Of a DNA stretch of 64,000 bases, positions 24,039 through 35,518 are shown piece by piece. The position numbers and the translations under genes are program-made. The stretch is from [Clostridium] asparagiforme DSM 15981. GTDB taxonomy: Bacteria; Bacillota; Clostridia; Lachnospirales; Lachnospiraceae. The stretch's first letter is position 1, and every line of letters starts with the position of its first letter. The stretch is from contig CP102272.1 of NCBI GenBank assembly GCA_025149125.1, positions 4,526,001 to 4,590,000 of the forward strand. The letters run 5' to 3'. The notes beneath the pieces are model-generated. The model did not search any database. It saw nothing but the letters and a program-made list of their open reading frames with translations, and had not been told where the DNA came from.

Positions 24039-26617
24039 TTCCTCCACAAACTGCAGCCGCCCTTGTTGTTTTTTTTCGCCTGGTATAATGCCTGGTCCGC
24101 CCGTTCAATCAGCTCCTCTGAGGAATCCAGTTCATTCCGGCGGACAACGCCCGCCGTGCACGCCGCCAGATTTCCTCCGGCCCCCATTTCCCGGATCGCC
24201 CGGCAAATCTCCTCACCCTTTTTGAGCGCGGCTTCATCGGTCTTCATCTGCTTCATCACCACCACGAACTCATCCCCGCCGTATCGCGACAGGATATCGG
24301 ATTCCCGGGTGTGGGAGCGCAAAAGCTGAGCAAACTGCCGGATATGGCGGTCCCCCTCCGCATGCCCAAAGGTGTCGTTGATCGACTTCAAATTGTCCAG
24401 GTCAAACAGATAGAGGGCCAGGGGAGCGTCCTCCTTGCGCAGGGAATCCATGGCCGCCTGAAATCCGCGGCGGTTTAACAGTCCGGTCAGATAATCCCTG
24501 CTGGCCTCCTGCTGAAGCTCCAGGCTCCACTCCCGGGTCTGCGTGGCCCTGAGCGCCCGGGTCACCCGGCGTTTCAGGCTCTTCATGGTATGGGGCTTGC
24601 CGGTAAAGTCGTCGGCGCCCATCTCCAGGGCCCGCTCCTCCATACCCGCATCCGCTGAGGCCGTGGCAATGGCACAGATGTTCCACACCGCTTTCTCCCG
24701 CTGCAAAATCTCCAGCACGGAGAAACCGTCCGGCCCTGATAGGGTCAGGCTCAGGACCACCGCCCCGATCCGGCTCTCGTAGTCCGCGATGCAGCCCAGG
24801 GCCGCCTCGCCGTCCGCTGCCTCCACCACCTCAAACTGATCTTTAAAGAGCTCCCGCACCTGTCCGCGGTAGGTCTCGTCTTCGTCCGCGATCAGCAGAA
24901 TCTGCCGGGGGCAGTCCTCCTGCTGCGATTCTTCCGTCTCCTCCGCCTGCTCTCCGCTTCCGGCCTGCTCTCTCAGCAGCTCCTCAAACTGGTCGCAGGG
25001 CATAGGTCTGGCCATATAGTAACCCTGAGCGTAGTCGCAGCCGATCTCTCGCAGCCGCTCCATCTGCTCCGGGGTCTCCACGCCCTCCGCCACCACGCTC
25101 AGCTTCATCCACCGGGCCAGGCCCATGATAAAGCGCAGGATTCCCTGCTTGTTGGGTTTAGCCGTCTCGCTCTGGATGAATTTCATATCCAGCTTCAGGA
25201 TATCTAACGGCATCTGATTGAGCATGTTCAGGGACGAGTACCCGCTGCCAAAGTCGTCCATCTCGATGATAAATCCCAGATTGCGCAGGCTGACCACCGT
25301 CTCGATGATCTGATTGGGGTCCTCGGTGTAGGCGCTCTCCGTGATCTCCAGGTGGAGCCTGGAAGGGGACAGCCCATACTTGTTTACCGTGTTCATGAGG
25401 AAATCCGTCAGGTTCGCATTGTAGATGTCCGCCCGGGATACGTTGACGGAGACAGCGATTGCCGGAAGTCCCTTGTCGTCCCAGGACCGCAGCGCGGCGC
25501 AGGTCCGGTCCCACACGAACTGGTCCAGCTTGGTGATGAAACCGTTTTTCTCAAACAGGGGGATAAACTCAGCCGGAGACTGAAAGCCCCACTCCGGGTG
25601 GTTCCACCGGATCAGTGCCTCCGCGCCCGCCAGCTGGTAGTCCTGAATCCGATACTTGGGCTGCAGATAGATCACGAACTGGCCTTCCTTCAGCGCAGCC
25701 TCCATGCCGTCCGTGATGGCCTGCTCCCGCAGCAGCTTGTTGCGCAGCTTGTCGTCGTAGGTGGCGAAATACTTTCCGTACTGGCCCTTGATGCTGCGGG
25801 CGGCCAAAAGCGCCCGGTCGCACATCTGCTCAAAGGGAATGGTCCGATCCACAACCGCGAACACGCCCCATTTCATGGACACACTCCTGGTGTTTGACAT
25901 GGCGCTGATCTCGATCTCCGCATTCCGGAACATCTCGTTGGAGTATTCCCAGCTGTGCTCCAGCAGGCACACGAACTGGTCCGCATTGAACCGGCCGCAG
26001 AGGCCGCGCCCGTTCACCATCCGGGTGTAGAGCCGGGCGATTCCGCACAGCAGCCGGTCCCCGGCCGGAATCCCGAACACGTCGTTGATCAGCTTGAAAT
26101 TCTCGATGTCGGAGCAGATCACATCGTAGCGCTTTTGGGGATTCTGGGCCAGCAGCTCCTTGGCCTTCCGGTAGAAAAACTCCTTGCTGTAAAGCCCGGT
26201 CAGCCGGTCGTACTGGAACTGGTTGACCATGGCCGCCGTCTCCCGCAGATTGATGATGCTGGCCACGCGGTGCAGGATCACCTGGGGCTTGTAGGGCTTT
26301 GCCACGAAATCGGTGGCCCCGTGAGCCAGGGCTGCCACCTCGTCGGTCTCGCCGTCATTCTGCGTGGTGACGATCACCGGGATGGTCGCGTAGTCGGGCG
26401 TGGATTTCATGATGGACAGAAAGGTATAGCCGTCCATCACGGGCATCACCAAATCCAGTAGAATTAGGGATATCTCATCCTTGTACCGTTCCAGCAGGGA
26501 GAGCGCCTCCTCCCCGTTTTCCGCTTCCAGCACCTGATATTGATCGGCCAGTATCGTGTTCAGCATAGTCCGGTTGATCTCGTTGTCCTCAACCACCAAT
26601 ATTGTTTTATAGATCAT
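24035..26617 (-). CDS. cyclic-di-GMP enzyme: REC-GGDEF(degenerate)-EAL-REC-GGDEF
   Basis: 860 residues, cytosolic. REC1 (1-120) has its phospho-Asp in LLDLVMPVMDG. The first GGDEF reads NADQF (about 211) and should not make c-di-GMP. The EAL domain (300-545) keeps AEALIRW, ITES, DDFGSGYSS and AEGVETPEQ, so it should be an active phosphodiesterase. The second REC (575-690) has Ser where the phospho-Asp belongs (AVVLSLTLSGPDG). The last GGDEF domain keeps RYGGDEF (about 780) with an RESD inhibitory site five residues before it. Both making and breaking of c-di-GMP is predicted. The start at 26617 follows AAGGGGAT. Confidence 0.85.
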   Translation of the reverse strand: MIYKTILVVEDNEINRTMLNTILADQYQVLEAENGEEALSLLERYKDEISLILLDLVMPVMDGYTFLSIMKSTPDYATIPVIVTTQNDGETDEVAALAHGATDFVAKPYKPQVILHRVASIINLRETAAMVNQFQYDRLTGLYSKEFFYRKAKELLAQNPQKRYDVICSDIENFKLINDVFGIPAGDRLLCGIARLYTRMVNGRGLCGRFNADQFVCLLEHSWEYSNEMFRNAEIEISAMSNTRSVSMKWGVFAVVDRTIPFEQMCDRALLAARSIKGQYGKYFATYDDKLRNKLLREQAITDGMEAALKEGQFVIYLQPKYRIQDYQLAGAEALIRWNHPEWGFQSPAEFIPLFEKNGFITKLDQFVWDRTCAALRSWDDKGLPAIAVSVNVSRADIYNANLTDFLMNTVNKYGLSPSRLHLEITESAYTEDPNQIIETVVSLRNLGFIIEMDDFGSGYSSLNMLNQMPLDILKLDMKFIQSETAKPNKQGILRFIMGLARWMKLSVVAEGVETPEQMERLREIGCDYAQGYYMARPMPCDQFEELLREQAGSGEQAEETEESQQEDCPRQILLIADEDETYRGQVRELFKDQFEVVEAADGEAALGCIADYESRIGAVVLSLTLSGPDGFSVLEILQREKAVWNICAIATASADAGMEERALEMGADDFTGKPHTMKSLKRRVTRALRATQTREWSLELQQEASRDYLTGLLNRRGFQAAMDSLRKEDAPLALYLFDLDNLKSINDTFGHAEGDRHIRQFAQLLRSHTRESDILSRYGGDEFVVVMKQMKTDEAALKKGEEICRAIREMGAGGNLAACTAGVVRRNELDSSEELIERADQALYQAKKNNKGGCSLWRK

Positions 26618-26976
26618 TGTTTTATCCCCTTGTCCTGAACTGCCGCGTCAGCGTCCACTGTCCCCGCGTTCGGTGAATCCGGTCACTCCAGAAATATTTC
26701 ATATATTATTTGTGTAAACAGTTTCTTAACTCTGTCCATATATATACCATTTCATTCTAGCATAGAAGGGTTGAATGTGCAATGCTTTTAACCGGCCCGA
26801 TTGCAGCGCAAACCCATGATTTATATAGGTTTTTAAGATTCTTCTTTCCCAATGGGTTCGCGCCCCGGAGCCGTCCGGGAAGGTTTCCCGGGATGCAGAA
26901 TGAGGAAAACGGCCGCCGGACCATTTCCCTCATTTTAACGCTCTTATGCTTTTTTGCAGGATTCCACCCGGGCGCC
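26618..26976. other. intergenic region between kinase and c-di-GMP enzyme genes
   Basis: No ORF with a ribosome site. It contains a small CCGGGAA/TTCCCGG hairpin (26876-26893) without a T-run and an A/T-rich stretch (26695-26760) likely to hold the promoter of the 24035 gene, though no pair of boxes with good spacing stood out. Confidence 0.4.
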
Positions 26977-29859
<2,883 letters not shown>

Positions 29860-29960
29860 ATCCTTTTACCTCCTTTTATTCAACACAAAAGCCGCTTTGT
29901 TTCCATTCCGTCTAAGTTTGCCGTATCCCGTGCCGAGGTGTCGCAGTCAATGGTCATAAA

Positions 29961-29992
29961 AAACGAAAAACCCTTGAACGAGTCAAGGGTTA
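29961..29992 (-). terminator. terminator after tRNA-Ser
   Basis: Minus strand AACCCTTGA.CTCG.TTCAAGGGTT followed by TTT. Confidence 0.85.
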
Positions 29993-30004
29993 AGGGTTTA
30001 CGAG

Positions 30005-30094
30005 CGGAGACGGAGGGATTCGAACCCTCGTACCGGGATGAACCGATAAACGCATTTCGAGTGCGCCGCGTTACGGCCGCTTCGCTACGTCTCC
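30005..30094 (-). tRNA. tRNA-Ser (anticodon CGA)
   Basis: 90-base class II tRNA. The acceptor stem GGAGACG/CGTCTCC, the D arm (GTAGCGAAGCGGCCGTAACG), an anticodon loop reading CTCGAAA, a long variable arm and the T arm GAGGGTTCGAATCCCTC are all present. The discriminator is G and CCA is not encoded. It reads UCG codons. It is followed by an intrinsic terminator and is transcribed alone. Confidence 0.95.
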
Positions 30095-30220
30095 TAAAAA
30101 TAGCCAACTATCGTATTATACACTAAAATTCATCTTTTGGGAAGTGGTTCGCTGTATTTTTCTATATTTTTATTGATTATTTGCGCGAAATCCCGCGGGC
30201 AGAATTCCGGCCCGGGGGAT

Positions 30221-30263
30221 TCCGCCGTTTTCCCGGGGGCAAAACACGTTTGCCGGGAAAACG
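30221..30263. repeat. strong inverted repeat downstream of the lipoprotein amidase
   Basis: CCGTTTTCCCGGGGGCAAA pairs with TTTGCCGGGAAAACGG around a 4-base loop, about 17 bp. There is no T-run on either side, so it may be a processing or protective hairpin, or a Rho-type end. Confidence 0.6.
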
Positions 30264-30325
30264 GCAGGGACTCCGCGCGCAGGGAACACTGCGGCAGCGC
30301 CGCAAGCTTCCCCGCTTCAGACTGT

Positions 30326-31621
30326 TTAATATCCGAAATACTGGTTGATCCCAGCCAGCAGCCCGTCCGCCAGGGTATCCAGAGTGGCGGAGGAGTGATC
30401 GGAAGCCTTATCGCCCAGCTCGATGTCCACGGAAGGAATGGTGGAAAAGGAGGTCTGGGTCAGGTCCATCTCCATGGCTCCGTTGGAAAAGATCTTCACG
30501 CCGGCGGATTTAAGCCCGGCTACCAGGCTGGCGCCCAAGGCGTTGTGCTGCTCCCAGTGGGACTTCACCGGCTCCATGTTTCGGTAGGACTGGTTGGAGG
30601 GCACACTCATGTAGAAAGCCCCCTTGTTGTTGGTAGTGCTGTCCCAGTGCAGGGCAATGTGGCAGTCGCTGGTGTTGTTAGCGATCACGGTGCGGGCGAT
30701 GTTGTCCAGCTGGACGTCGTCGCTCTCCCGGATCATCAGCACGTCGTAGCCGTTCGCCAGCAGCTTGTCCTTCAGCTTCAGGGCCATGGCCAGAGTAACC
30801 TTGGCCTCCGGGGTTCCGTCGGAAAATGTCATGCCGCCGGACACCGCCACCGCCGAGGTAGCGCCCGCGCTGGTGGTGCCGCCTGTCACCTTGGGGGTGC
30901 CGTCGGGATGGCACTGGGTCTTTACGCTGCTTCCGCCCGAGGTGCCATGGCCCGCGTTAACGCAGATTGTCTTGTTCTTGCGGTTTTCGGCCTCGGAGCG
31001 GTACAGTTTTGCCGCCCCGGAATTGATCTTGGAAAAGTCCGCGTATTTCCAGGAGGCGTCCAGCTTCACCTCGCCCGCCTCCACGTTGGCGGAATTCGAG
31101 GCCGCCGTGGTCTCGGGGACCTCGGTGGTCAGAAACGCCGTGGCCACGTAATACACCTGGCCGTCCATCACAATGCGGCTCCACTCCTCGCTGATTCCGG
31201 TGCGCTTAAGCTCTTCGCCCGCGCCTGCTGTGGTCACCACGTTGGAGTTGTTCTGCTTGTTGCAGCTGGAGCGCACGTTTACCGGCGTCCCGTCCGCGGT
31301 TTTTACATAGACCGTCTCGTCCACCTCGTCGAATTCCGGCGGCTTGGCGGTGGTCAATTCCGCCTCGTTGCGGCTGGACTCAGGGGTGGGCTGGGTGTTC
31401 CCGTCCGCCTGCCCGCCATCTGCCGCAGCCTGGCTGTCTCCGCTATCCGCCGCGGCCTGACCGTCTCCGCCGTCCGCCCGGTTTTGACCGTCTCCGACAG
31501 CTGTCTGATCCGAGGCCGCCTCCACCGGCTTGTATGTCCCGCACGCGGAAAGGGCTCCGCTGGTGCAGAGCGCGCCTGCGCAGAGCACCGCCAAGCCCAT
31601 TTTCGTCATTGTTCGTCTCAT
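30326..31621 (-). CDS. lipoprotein N-acetylmuramoyl-L-alanine amidase (SH3b plus Amidase_3)
   Basis: 431-residue cell-wall hydrolase. It opens with a lipoprotein signal (lipobox LSAC, Cys about 27). Residues 30-115 form a disordered Asp/Gly/Gln-rich linker with repeated QAAADGG-like units. An SH3b domain follows (TPVNVRSSC to YYVATAFL). The zinc amidase domain (about 205-430) has ICVNAGHG, an acidic RESDD, His in IALHWDS and Glu in VDIELGD. The ATG at 31621 overlaps the mnmA stop (ATGA) and follows GGAGGA. It is an unexpected fourth gene of an Fe-S/tRNA-thiolation operon, so the coupling may be only transcriptional. Confidence 0.85.
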   Translation of the reverse strand: MRRTMTKMGLAVLCAGALCTSGALSACGTYKPVEAASDQTAVGDGQNRADGGDGQAAADSGDSQAAADGGQADGNTQPTPESSRNEAELTTAKPPEFDEVDETVYVKTADGTPVNVRSSCNKQNNSNVVTTAGAGEELKRTGISEEWSRIVMDGQVYYVATAFLTTEVPETTAASNSANVEAGEVKLDASWKYADFSKINSGAAKLYRSEAENRKNKTICVNAGHGTSGGSSVKTQCHPDGTPKVTGGTTSAGATSAVAVSGGMTFSDGTPEAKVTLAMALKLKDKLLANGYDVLMIRESDDVQLDNIARTVIANNTSDCHIALHWDSTTNNKGAFYMSVPSNQSYRNMEPVKSHWEQHNALGASLVAGLKSAGVKIFSNGAMEMDLTQTSFSTIPSVDIELGDKASDHSSATLDTLADGLLAGINQYFGY

Positions 31622-32703
31622 AAAATCGTTCCTCCTCCGGCCACGTAGTCCCCGGTGTAGAATACCACGGCCTGTCCCGGCGTCACCGCCCGGACCGGCT
31701 CGTCGAACACGCATTCCACCAGGTCTTCGCCGATCTCGCGTATGGTACAGGCCGCGCCTCTGTGGCTGTAGCGGATCTTTGCATCGACCCGCAGCCGCCC
31801 GCCGTGAAGCCCGTCCACCGCCATCCAGTTCAGTTTACTACAGCGGAGAATATTTGTAAATACATCTTCGCCTTCCCCGATCACCACCTCGTTGGTGTCC
31901 GGGCGGATCTCTACCACGAACACAGGGCGGCCCATGGACAGGTTCAGGCCCTTGCGCTGGCCCACGGTATAGTGGGAAATCCCCTTATGACGTCCCAAAA
32001 CATTTCCATGGAGGTCCACGAAATTGCCCTCGGGACAGGATTTGCCGGTGTAGTCCTCAATGAATGATGCGTAATCCTTGTCCGGCACAAAGCAGATCTC
32101 CTGGCTGTCGGGCTTGTGGGCCACATTGAGGCCGATCTCCTCCGCCATCCGCCGAATCTCGTCCTTGTGATAGCTGCCCACGGGCATCAGAGTTCTGGAA
32201 AGCTGCTCCTGGGTCAGGTTGTACAGGGCGTAGGTCTGGTCCTTGGCCTCGGTGACGGAACGGCGCAGGGCGAAACGCCCGTTTTCCAGCCGCTCGATCC
32301 TGGCGTAATGGCCGGTTGCGATGTAGTCGGCCCCGATGGCGATGCTGCGACGCAGCAGGGACTCCCACTTCACATAGCGGTTGCAGGCGATGCAGGGGTT
32401 GGGCGTTCTGCCCTCCAGATATTCCCCTGCGAAGTAGTCCATCACGTGCTCGCGGAATTCCTGCTTGAAATTCATCACGTAGTAAGGGATCTCCAGCTGC
32501 ATAGCCACCCGGCGGGCGTCATCCACGGCGCTTAAGCCGCAACAGCCCCCCTGTTCCTCCTGCACGTCCCCGTCCTCGTCCTGCCAGATCTGCATGGTCA
32601 CGCCGATCACCCGGTAACCCTGCTGTTTTAAAAGGTAGGCGGCCACAGAGGAATCCACTCCCCCGGACATGCCCACCACTACGGTCTTTTTCTCTTCACT
32701 CAT
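31618..32703 (-). CDS. mnmA: tRNA-uridine 2-sulfurtransferase MnmA
   Basis: Adds sulfur to U34 of tRNA-Lys, -Glu and -Gln using persulfide sulfur. 361 residues. The PP-loop MSGGVDSSVAAYLL binds ATP. The two catalytic cysteines lie in NPCIACNRYVKW and QEICFVPD, and the C-terminal beta-barrel domain is complete. It starts 6 bases after iscU, whose acidic tail codons (GAGGAAGAGGAAG) can also serve as the ribosome site. The iscS-iscU-mnmA order supplies sulfur from cysteine desulfurase directly. Confidence 0.95.
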   Translation of the reverse strand: MSEEKKTVVVGMSGGVDSSVAAYLLKQQGYRVIGVTMQIWQDEDGDVQEEQGGCCGLSAVDDARRVAMQLEIPYYVMNFKQEFREHVMDYFAGEYLEGRTPNPCIACNRYVKWESLLRRSIAIGADYIATGHYARIERLENGRFALRRSVTEAKDQTYALYNLTQEQLSRTLMPVGSYHKDEIRRMAEEIGLNVAHKPDSQEICFVPDKDYASFIEDYTGKSCPEGNFVDLHGNVLGRHKGISHYTVGQRKGLNLSMGRPVFVVEIRPDTNEVVIGEGEDVFTNILRCSKLNWMAVDGLHGGRLRVDAKIRYSHRGAACTIREIGEDLVECVFDEPVRAVTPGQAVVFYTGDYVAGGGTIL

Positions 32704-32709
32704 GGCCGA

Positions 32710-33147
32710 TTAATAATCTTCCTCTTCTTCCTCTTCGCCGATGTTGTCCTTGGGTTTCTCAAGCCCGTCGATGGTGATGCCGTTCTTCTGGGCGTAATCC
32801 CACAGCGCCGCGTGGATGGCCTCCTCGGCCAGCAGGGAACAGTGGATCTTTACGGGCGGAAGTCCGTCCAGGGCCTCACAGACGGCCTTGTTGGTCACCT
32901 GCATGGCCTCGTAGATGGATTTGCCCTTGACTAACTCCGTGGCCATACTGCTGGTGGCCACGGCGGCGCCGCAGCCGAAGGTCTTAAACTTCACGTCCCG
33001 GATGATCTGGTTCTCGTCGATATCCAGGTAAATGCGCATGATATCGCCGCACTTGGGATTTCCCACAGTGCCCATGCCGCTGGCATTTTCAATTTCTCCT
33101 ACATTTCTTGGGTGCTCAAAATGGTCCATTACTTTCTCTGTATACAT
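32710..33147 (-). CDS. iscU: Fe-S cluster assembly scaffold IscU/NifU
   Basis: 145 residues. Builds Fe-S clusters on three conserved cysteines: NPKCGD, KTFGCGAAVA and KIHCSLLAEEA. The LPPVK chaperone motif typical of IscU is present as LPPVKIHCS. The C-terminal 20 residues end in a run of Glu (GEEEEEEDY), an extension not found in most scaffolds. It lies 99 bases after iscS and 6 bases before mnmA. Confidence 0.95.
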   Translation of the reverse strand: MYTEKVMDHFEHPRNVGEIENASGMGTVGNPKCGDIMRIYLDIDENQIIRDVKFKTFGCGAAVATSSMATELVKGKSIYEAMQVTNKAVCEALDGLPPVKIHCSLLAEEAIHAALWDYAQKNGITIDGLEKPKDNIGEEEEEEDY

Positions 33148-33246
33148 AATTCAATCTCCTGTATTTTGGGTTTTGTGAGCGGGCGGGGAGGCCCCGCCGC
33201 CCGTGGCGCTGTTATCCGGGAATCCCCCGCCGCCCGTAACCGGCGG

Positions 33247-34431
33247 TTACCGGTTGTTTTTCTTCATGAAGTCCTCGTAAAGCGGGGACAGGTTGCGCAG
33301 GTAGGCCACGATCTCCTTCAGCTTCTCCACCACGTAATCCATCTCCTCTTTGGTGTTCTCCTCGCTTAAGGTCAGCCGCAGAGAGCCGTGGGCGATCTCG
33401 TGGGGCAGCCCGATGGCCAAGAGCACGTGGGAGGGATCCAGGGAGCCGGAGGTACAGGCGGAGCCGCTGGAACCGCAGATTCCTTCCATGTCCAGCTTGA
33501 TGAGCAAGGACTCGCCCTCGATAAACTGGAATGCGAAGTTCACGTTGTTGGGCAGACGGTTTTTGCGGGAGCCGTTGATCCGGGTATAGGGAATCTCGGC
33601 CATGACGCGGTCCATCAGGTAGTCGCGCAAGCCGGTCTCATACTTGGAGCGTTCCTCCAGCGTGGCCATGGCCAGCTCCACGGCCTTGCCGTAGCCCACG
33701 ATACCTGGTACATTTTCCGTGCCGGCACGGCGCTTGCGCTCCTGGGCGCCGCCGTGGATGAAAGAGCGGATTTTCACGCCCTTACGGATATAGAGGAAAC
33801 CGATGCCCTTGGGGCCGTTTAACTTGTGGGCGCTGGAGCTGAGCATGTCGATGTTGTACTCGTCCACATTGATCGGAACGTGAGCGTAGGCCTGCACCGC
33901 ATCGGTGTGGAACAGGATGCCGTGCTCTCTGGCGATCTGTCCGATCTCCCTTATGGGCTCGATGGTGCCGATCTCGTTGTTGGCGAACATGATGGAGATC
34001 AGGATGGTGTCGGGCCGGATGGCCTTCTTAAGCTCATCCAGCTTGACCACGCCGTTCTCGTCCACGTCCACGTAGGTCACCTCAAAACCACGCTTCTCCA
34101 GATGGGCGCAGGTGTGCAGCACCGCGTGGTGTTCGATCTTGCTGGTGATGATGTGCTTGCCCTTGGACTGGTAAGCTTCCGCAGCGGCGGTCAGCGCCCA
34201 GTTGTCGGACTCGCTGCCCCCGGCGGTAAAATATATCTCCTCGGTCCTGGCTCCCAGGGACTTCGCGATGGTCTCGCGGGCCCCGGTCACCGCCTTTTTG
34301 GTGATGGTTGAAAATTCGTATACGGAAGATGGATTCCCGTAATATTCGCTGAAGTAGGGAAGCATGGCCTCCACCACCTCGGGCCGCGTCTTGGTCGTGG
34401 CCGCATTGTCCAGATAAATCAACTGTTTCAT
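33247..34431 (-). CDS. iscS: cysteine desulfurase IscS/NifS
   Basis: Pyridoxal-phosphate enzyme that releases sulfur from cysteine for Fe-S clusters and tRNA thiolation. 394 residues. It has IYLDNAATTKTRPEV at the start, the PLP Lys in SSSAHKLNGPKGIGF, and the catalytic Cys in GSSGSACTSG. Start chosen at 34431 (MKQLIYLDN); the open frame runs 13 codons further without a ribosome site. It is the first gene of the iscS-iscU-mnmA-amidase operon. No IscR-type regulator or other isc genes are nearby. Confidence 0.95.
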   Translation of the reverse strand: MKQLIYLDNAATTKTRPEVVEAMLPYFSEYYGNPSSVYEFSTITKKAVTGARETIAKSLGARTEEIYFTAGGSESDNWALTAAAEAYQSKGKHIITSKIEHHAVLHTCAHLEKRGFEVTYVDVDENGVVKLDELKKAIRPDTILISIMFANNEIGTIEPIREIGQIAREHGILFHTDAVQAYAHVPINVDEYNIDMLSSSAHKLNGPKGIGFLYIRKGVKIRSFIHGGAQERKRRAGTENVPGIVGYGKAVELAMATLEERSKYETGLRDYLMDRVMAEIPYTRINGSRKNRLPNNVNFAFQFIEGESLLIKLDMEGICGSSGSACTSGSLDPSHVLLAIGLPHEIAHGSLRLTLSEENTKEEMDYVVEKLKEIVAYLRNLSPLYEDFMKKNNR

Positions 34432-34498
34432 GTTGCAAATCCGCCTTTCATTTTGTTTTATACATAGCATAAAGTTAAAAGCTTCATCTACGCTACTT

Positions 34499-34527
34499 AC
34501 TATACCATTTAATTCCTACAATTTCAA
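34499..34527 (-). promoter_or_regulatory. sigma-A type promoter of the isc operon, extended -10
   Basis: Minus strand TTGAAA (34527-34522), 17-base spacer ending TGG, TATAGT (34504-34499). Leader about 60 bases. Confidence 0.8.
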
Positions 34528-34633
34528 TGGGAATGATATTATTTTGTATTAAAAATGGAGTTTTTTTATCCACTATTGTATCATATGCAATTTTGCAGCC
34601 GGAATTCCTGATGATCCGCCCGAACCGGCGCGC

Positions 34634-34674
34634 AAAAAAAGAGATACCGCACTCTGAAGCGATATCCCTTTTTG
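34634..34674 (-). terminator. terminator of the ABC importer operon
   Basis: Minus strand GGGATATCG and GCGGTATCTC pair (with one G-U), followed by seven T bases. It lies 17 bases after the last permease gene. Confidence 0.85.
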
Positions 34675-34690
34675 CAGGTTTATTAAATTC

Positions 34691-35518
34691 TCACCCTTTC
34701 ACTCCCGTCATGGCAATCCCTTCCACAATATAGCGTTCCAGCAGAAGATACGCCACAATCGCCGGAATGGAAGCCACCATGGAAGCGGTCAGAGGCACCA
34801 CATAATCGATGGAGTATTGCCCGATAAAGGTCGGTATGCCCACTGGAAGCGTGAAAATATTTTCATCCATGGCGCACAGGAAGGGCCACAGATAATTATT
34901 CCAGCTGGCCATAAAGGCAAATATGGCTACCGTAACCAGAACCGGTTTTGATAGCGGCAGAATCAGACGGGCGAAAATCTTACCATGGCCTGCGCCGTCG
35001 ATGATGGCAGCCTCGATCAGCTCGTCCGGTATCCCTTTGAAAAAATTCGTCAGAATAATCATATTCATAGACACGGCAATCGTAGGAGCCATAATTCCCA
35101 CATAGGAGTCCAGCAAATGCAGCCGGTTGCAGATAATGTAGAGCGGAATGATAGTGGCCTCTCCGGGAACCATCAGCCCGATAAGGAAAAACAGGTAGAC
35201 CAGCCCCGACCCCCGGAAACGGATTTTTGAAAGGGCGTAGGCTGCCATAGCCGACAGCATCACCACCAGCAGAGTGGAAACCAGCGCGATCACCACGCTG
35301 TTGAACAGCCACAGCGGCACCTTACTGTCAAAGAGCACGCGGGGATAGTTCTGCGCGGTGTAAGGCGGCAAAAACCACTGTATGGCATTGGACACCGCGG
35401 TTCCCTCTTTTTTGAAGGACACCGCCAGAGCCCATATCACCGGAAATAAGAACAATACCGCCACCAAGGTCGAAACAATCGTCAGCAGTACGCCTGCAAC
35501 GCCTTTTTTCCGTTTCAT
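34691..35518 (-). CDS. carbohydrate ABC transporter permease, MalG/CUT1 type
   Basis: 275-residue inner-membrane permease with six helices. The cytoplasmic EAA loop reads EAAIIDGAGHGKIFARLILPLS, cited here as EAAIIDGAG with LPLSKP after it. The C-terminus ends in a short basic tail (EGIAMTGVKG). It pairs with the next permease to form the channel of a CUT1 sugar importer. The start overlaps the upstream permease stop by 4 bases (ATGA). No ATPase gene is in the operon, so a shared MsmK-type ATPase elsewhere must energise it. Confidence 0.9.
   Translation of the reverse strand: MKRKKGVAGVLLTIVSTLVAVLFLFPVIWALAVSFKKEGTAVSNAIQWFLPPYTAQNYPRVLFDSKVPLWLFNSVVIALVSTLLVVMLSAMAAYALSKIRFRGSGLVYLFFLIGLMVPGEATIIPLYIICNRLHLLDSYVGIMAPTIAVSMNMIILTNFFKGIPDELIEAAIIDGAGHGKIFARLILPLSKPVLVTVAIFAFMASWNNYLWPFLCAMDENIFTLPVGIPTFIGQYSIDYVVPLTASMVASIPAIVAYLLLERYIVEGIAMTGVKG

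Noticed and set aside
32701..32760. Run of GAGGAA repeats as a possible misread end of iscU
   Set aside because: The frame is continuous and encodes an acidic tail. It also supplies the mnmA ribosome site, so no frameshift is needed.
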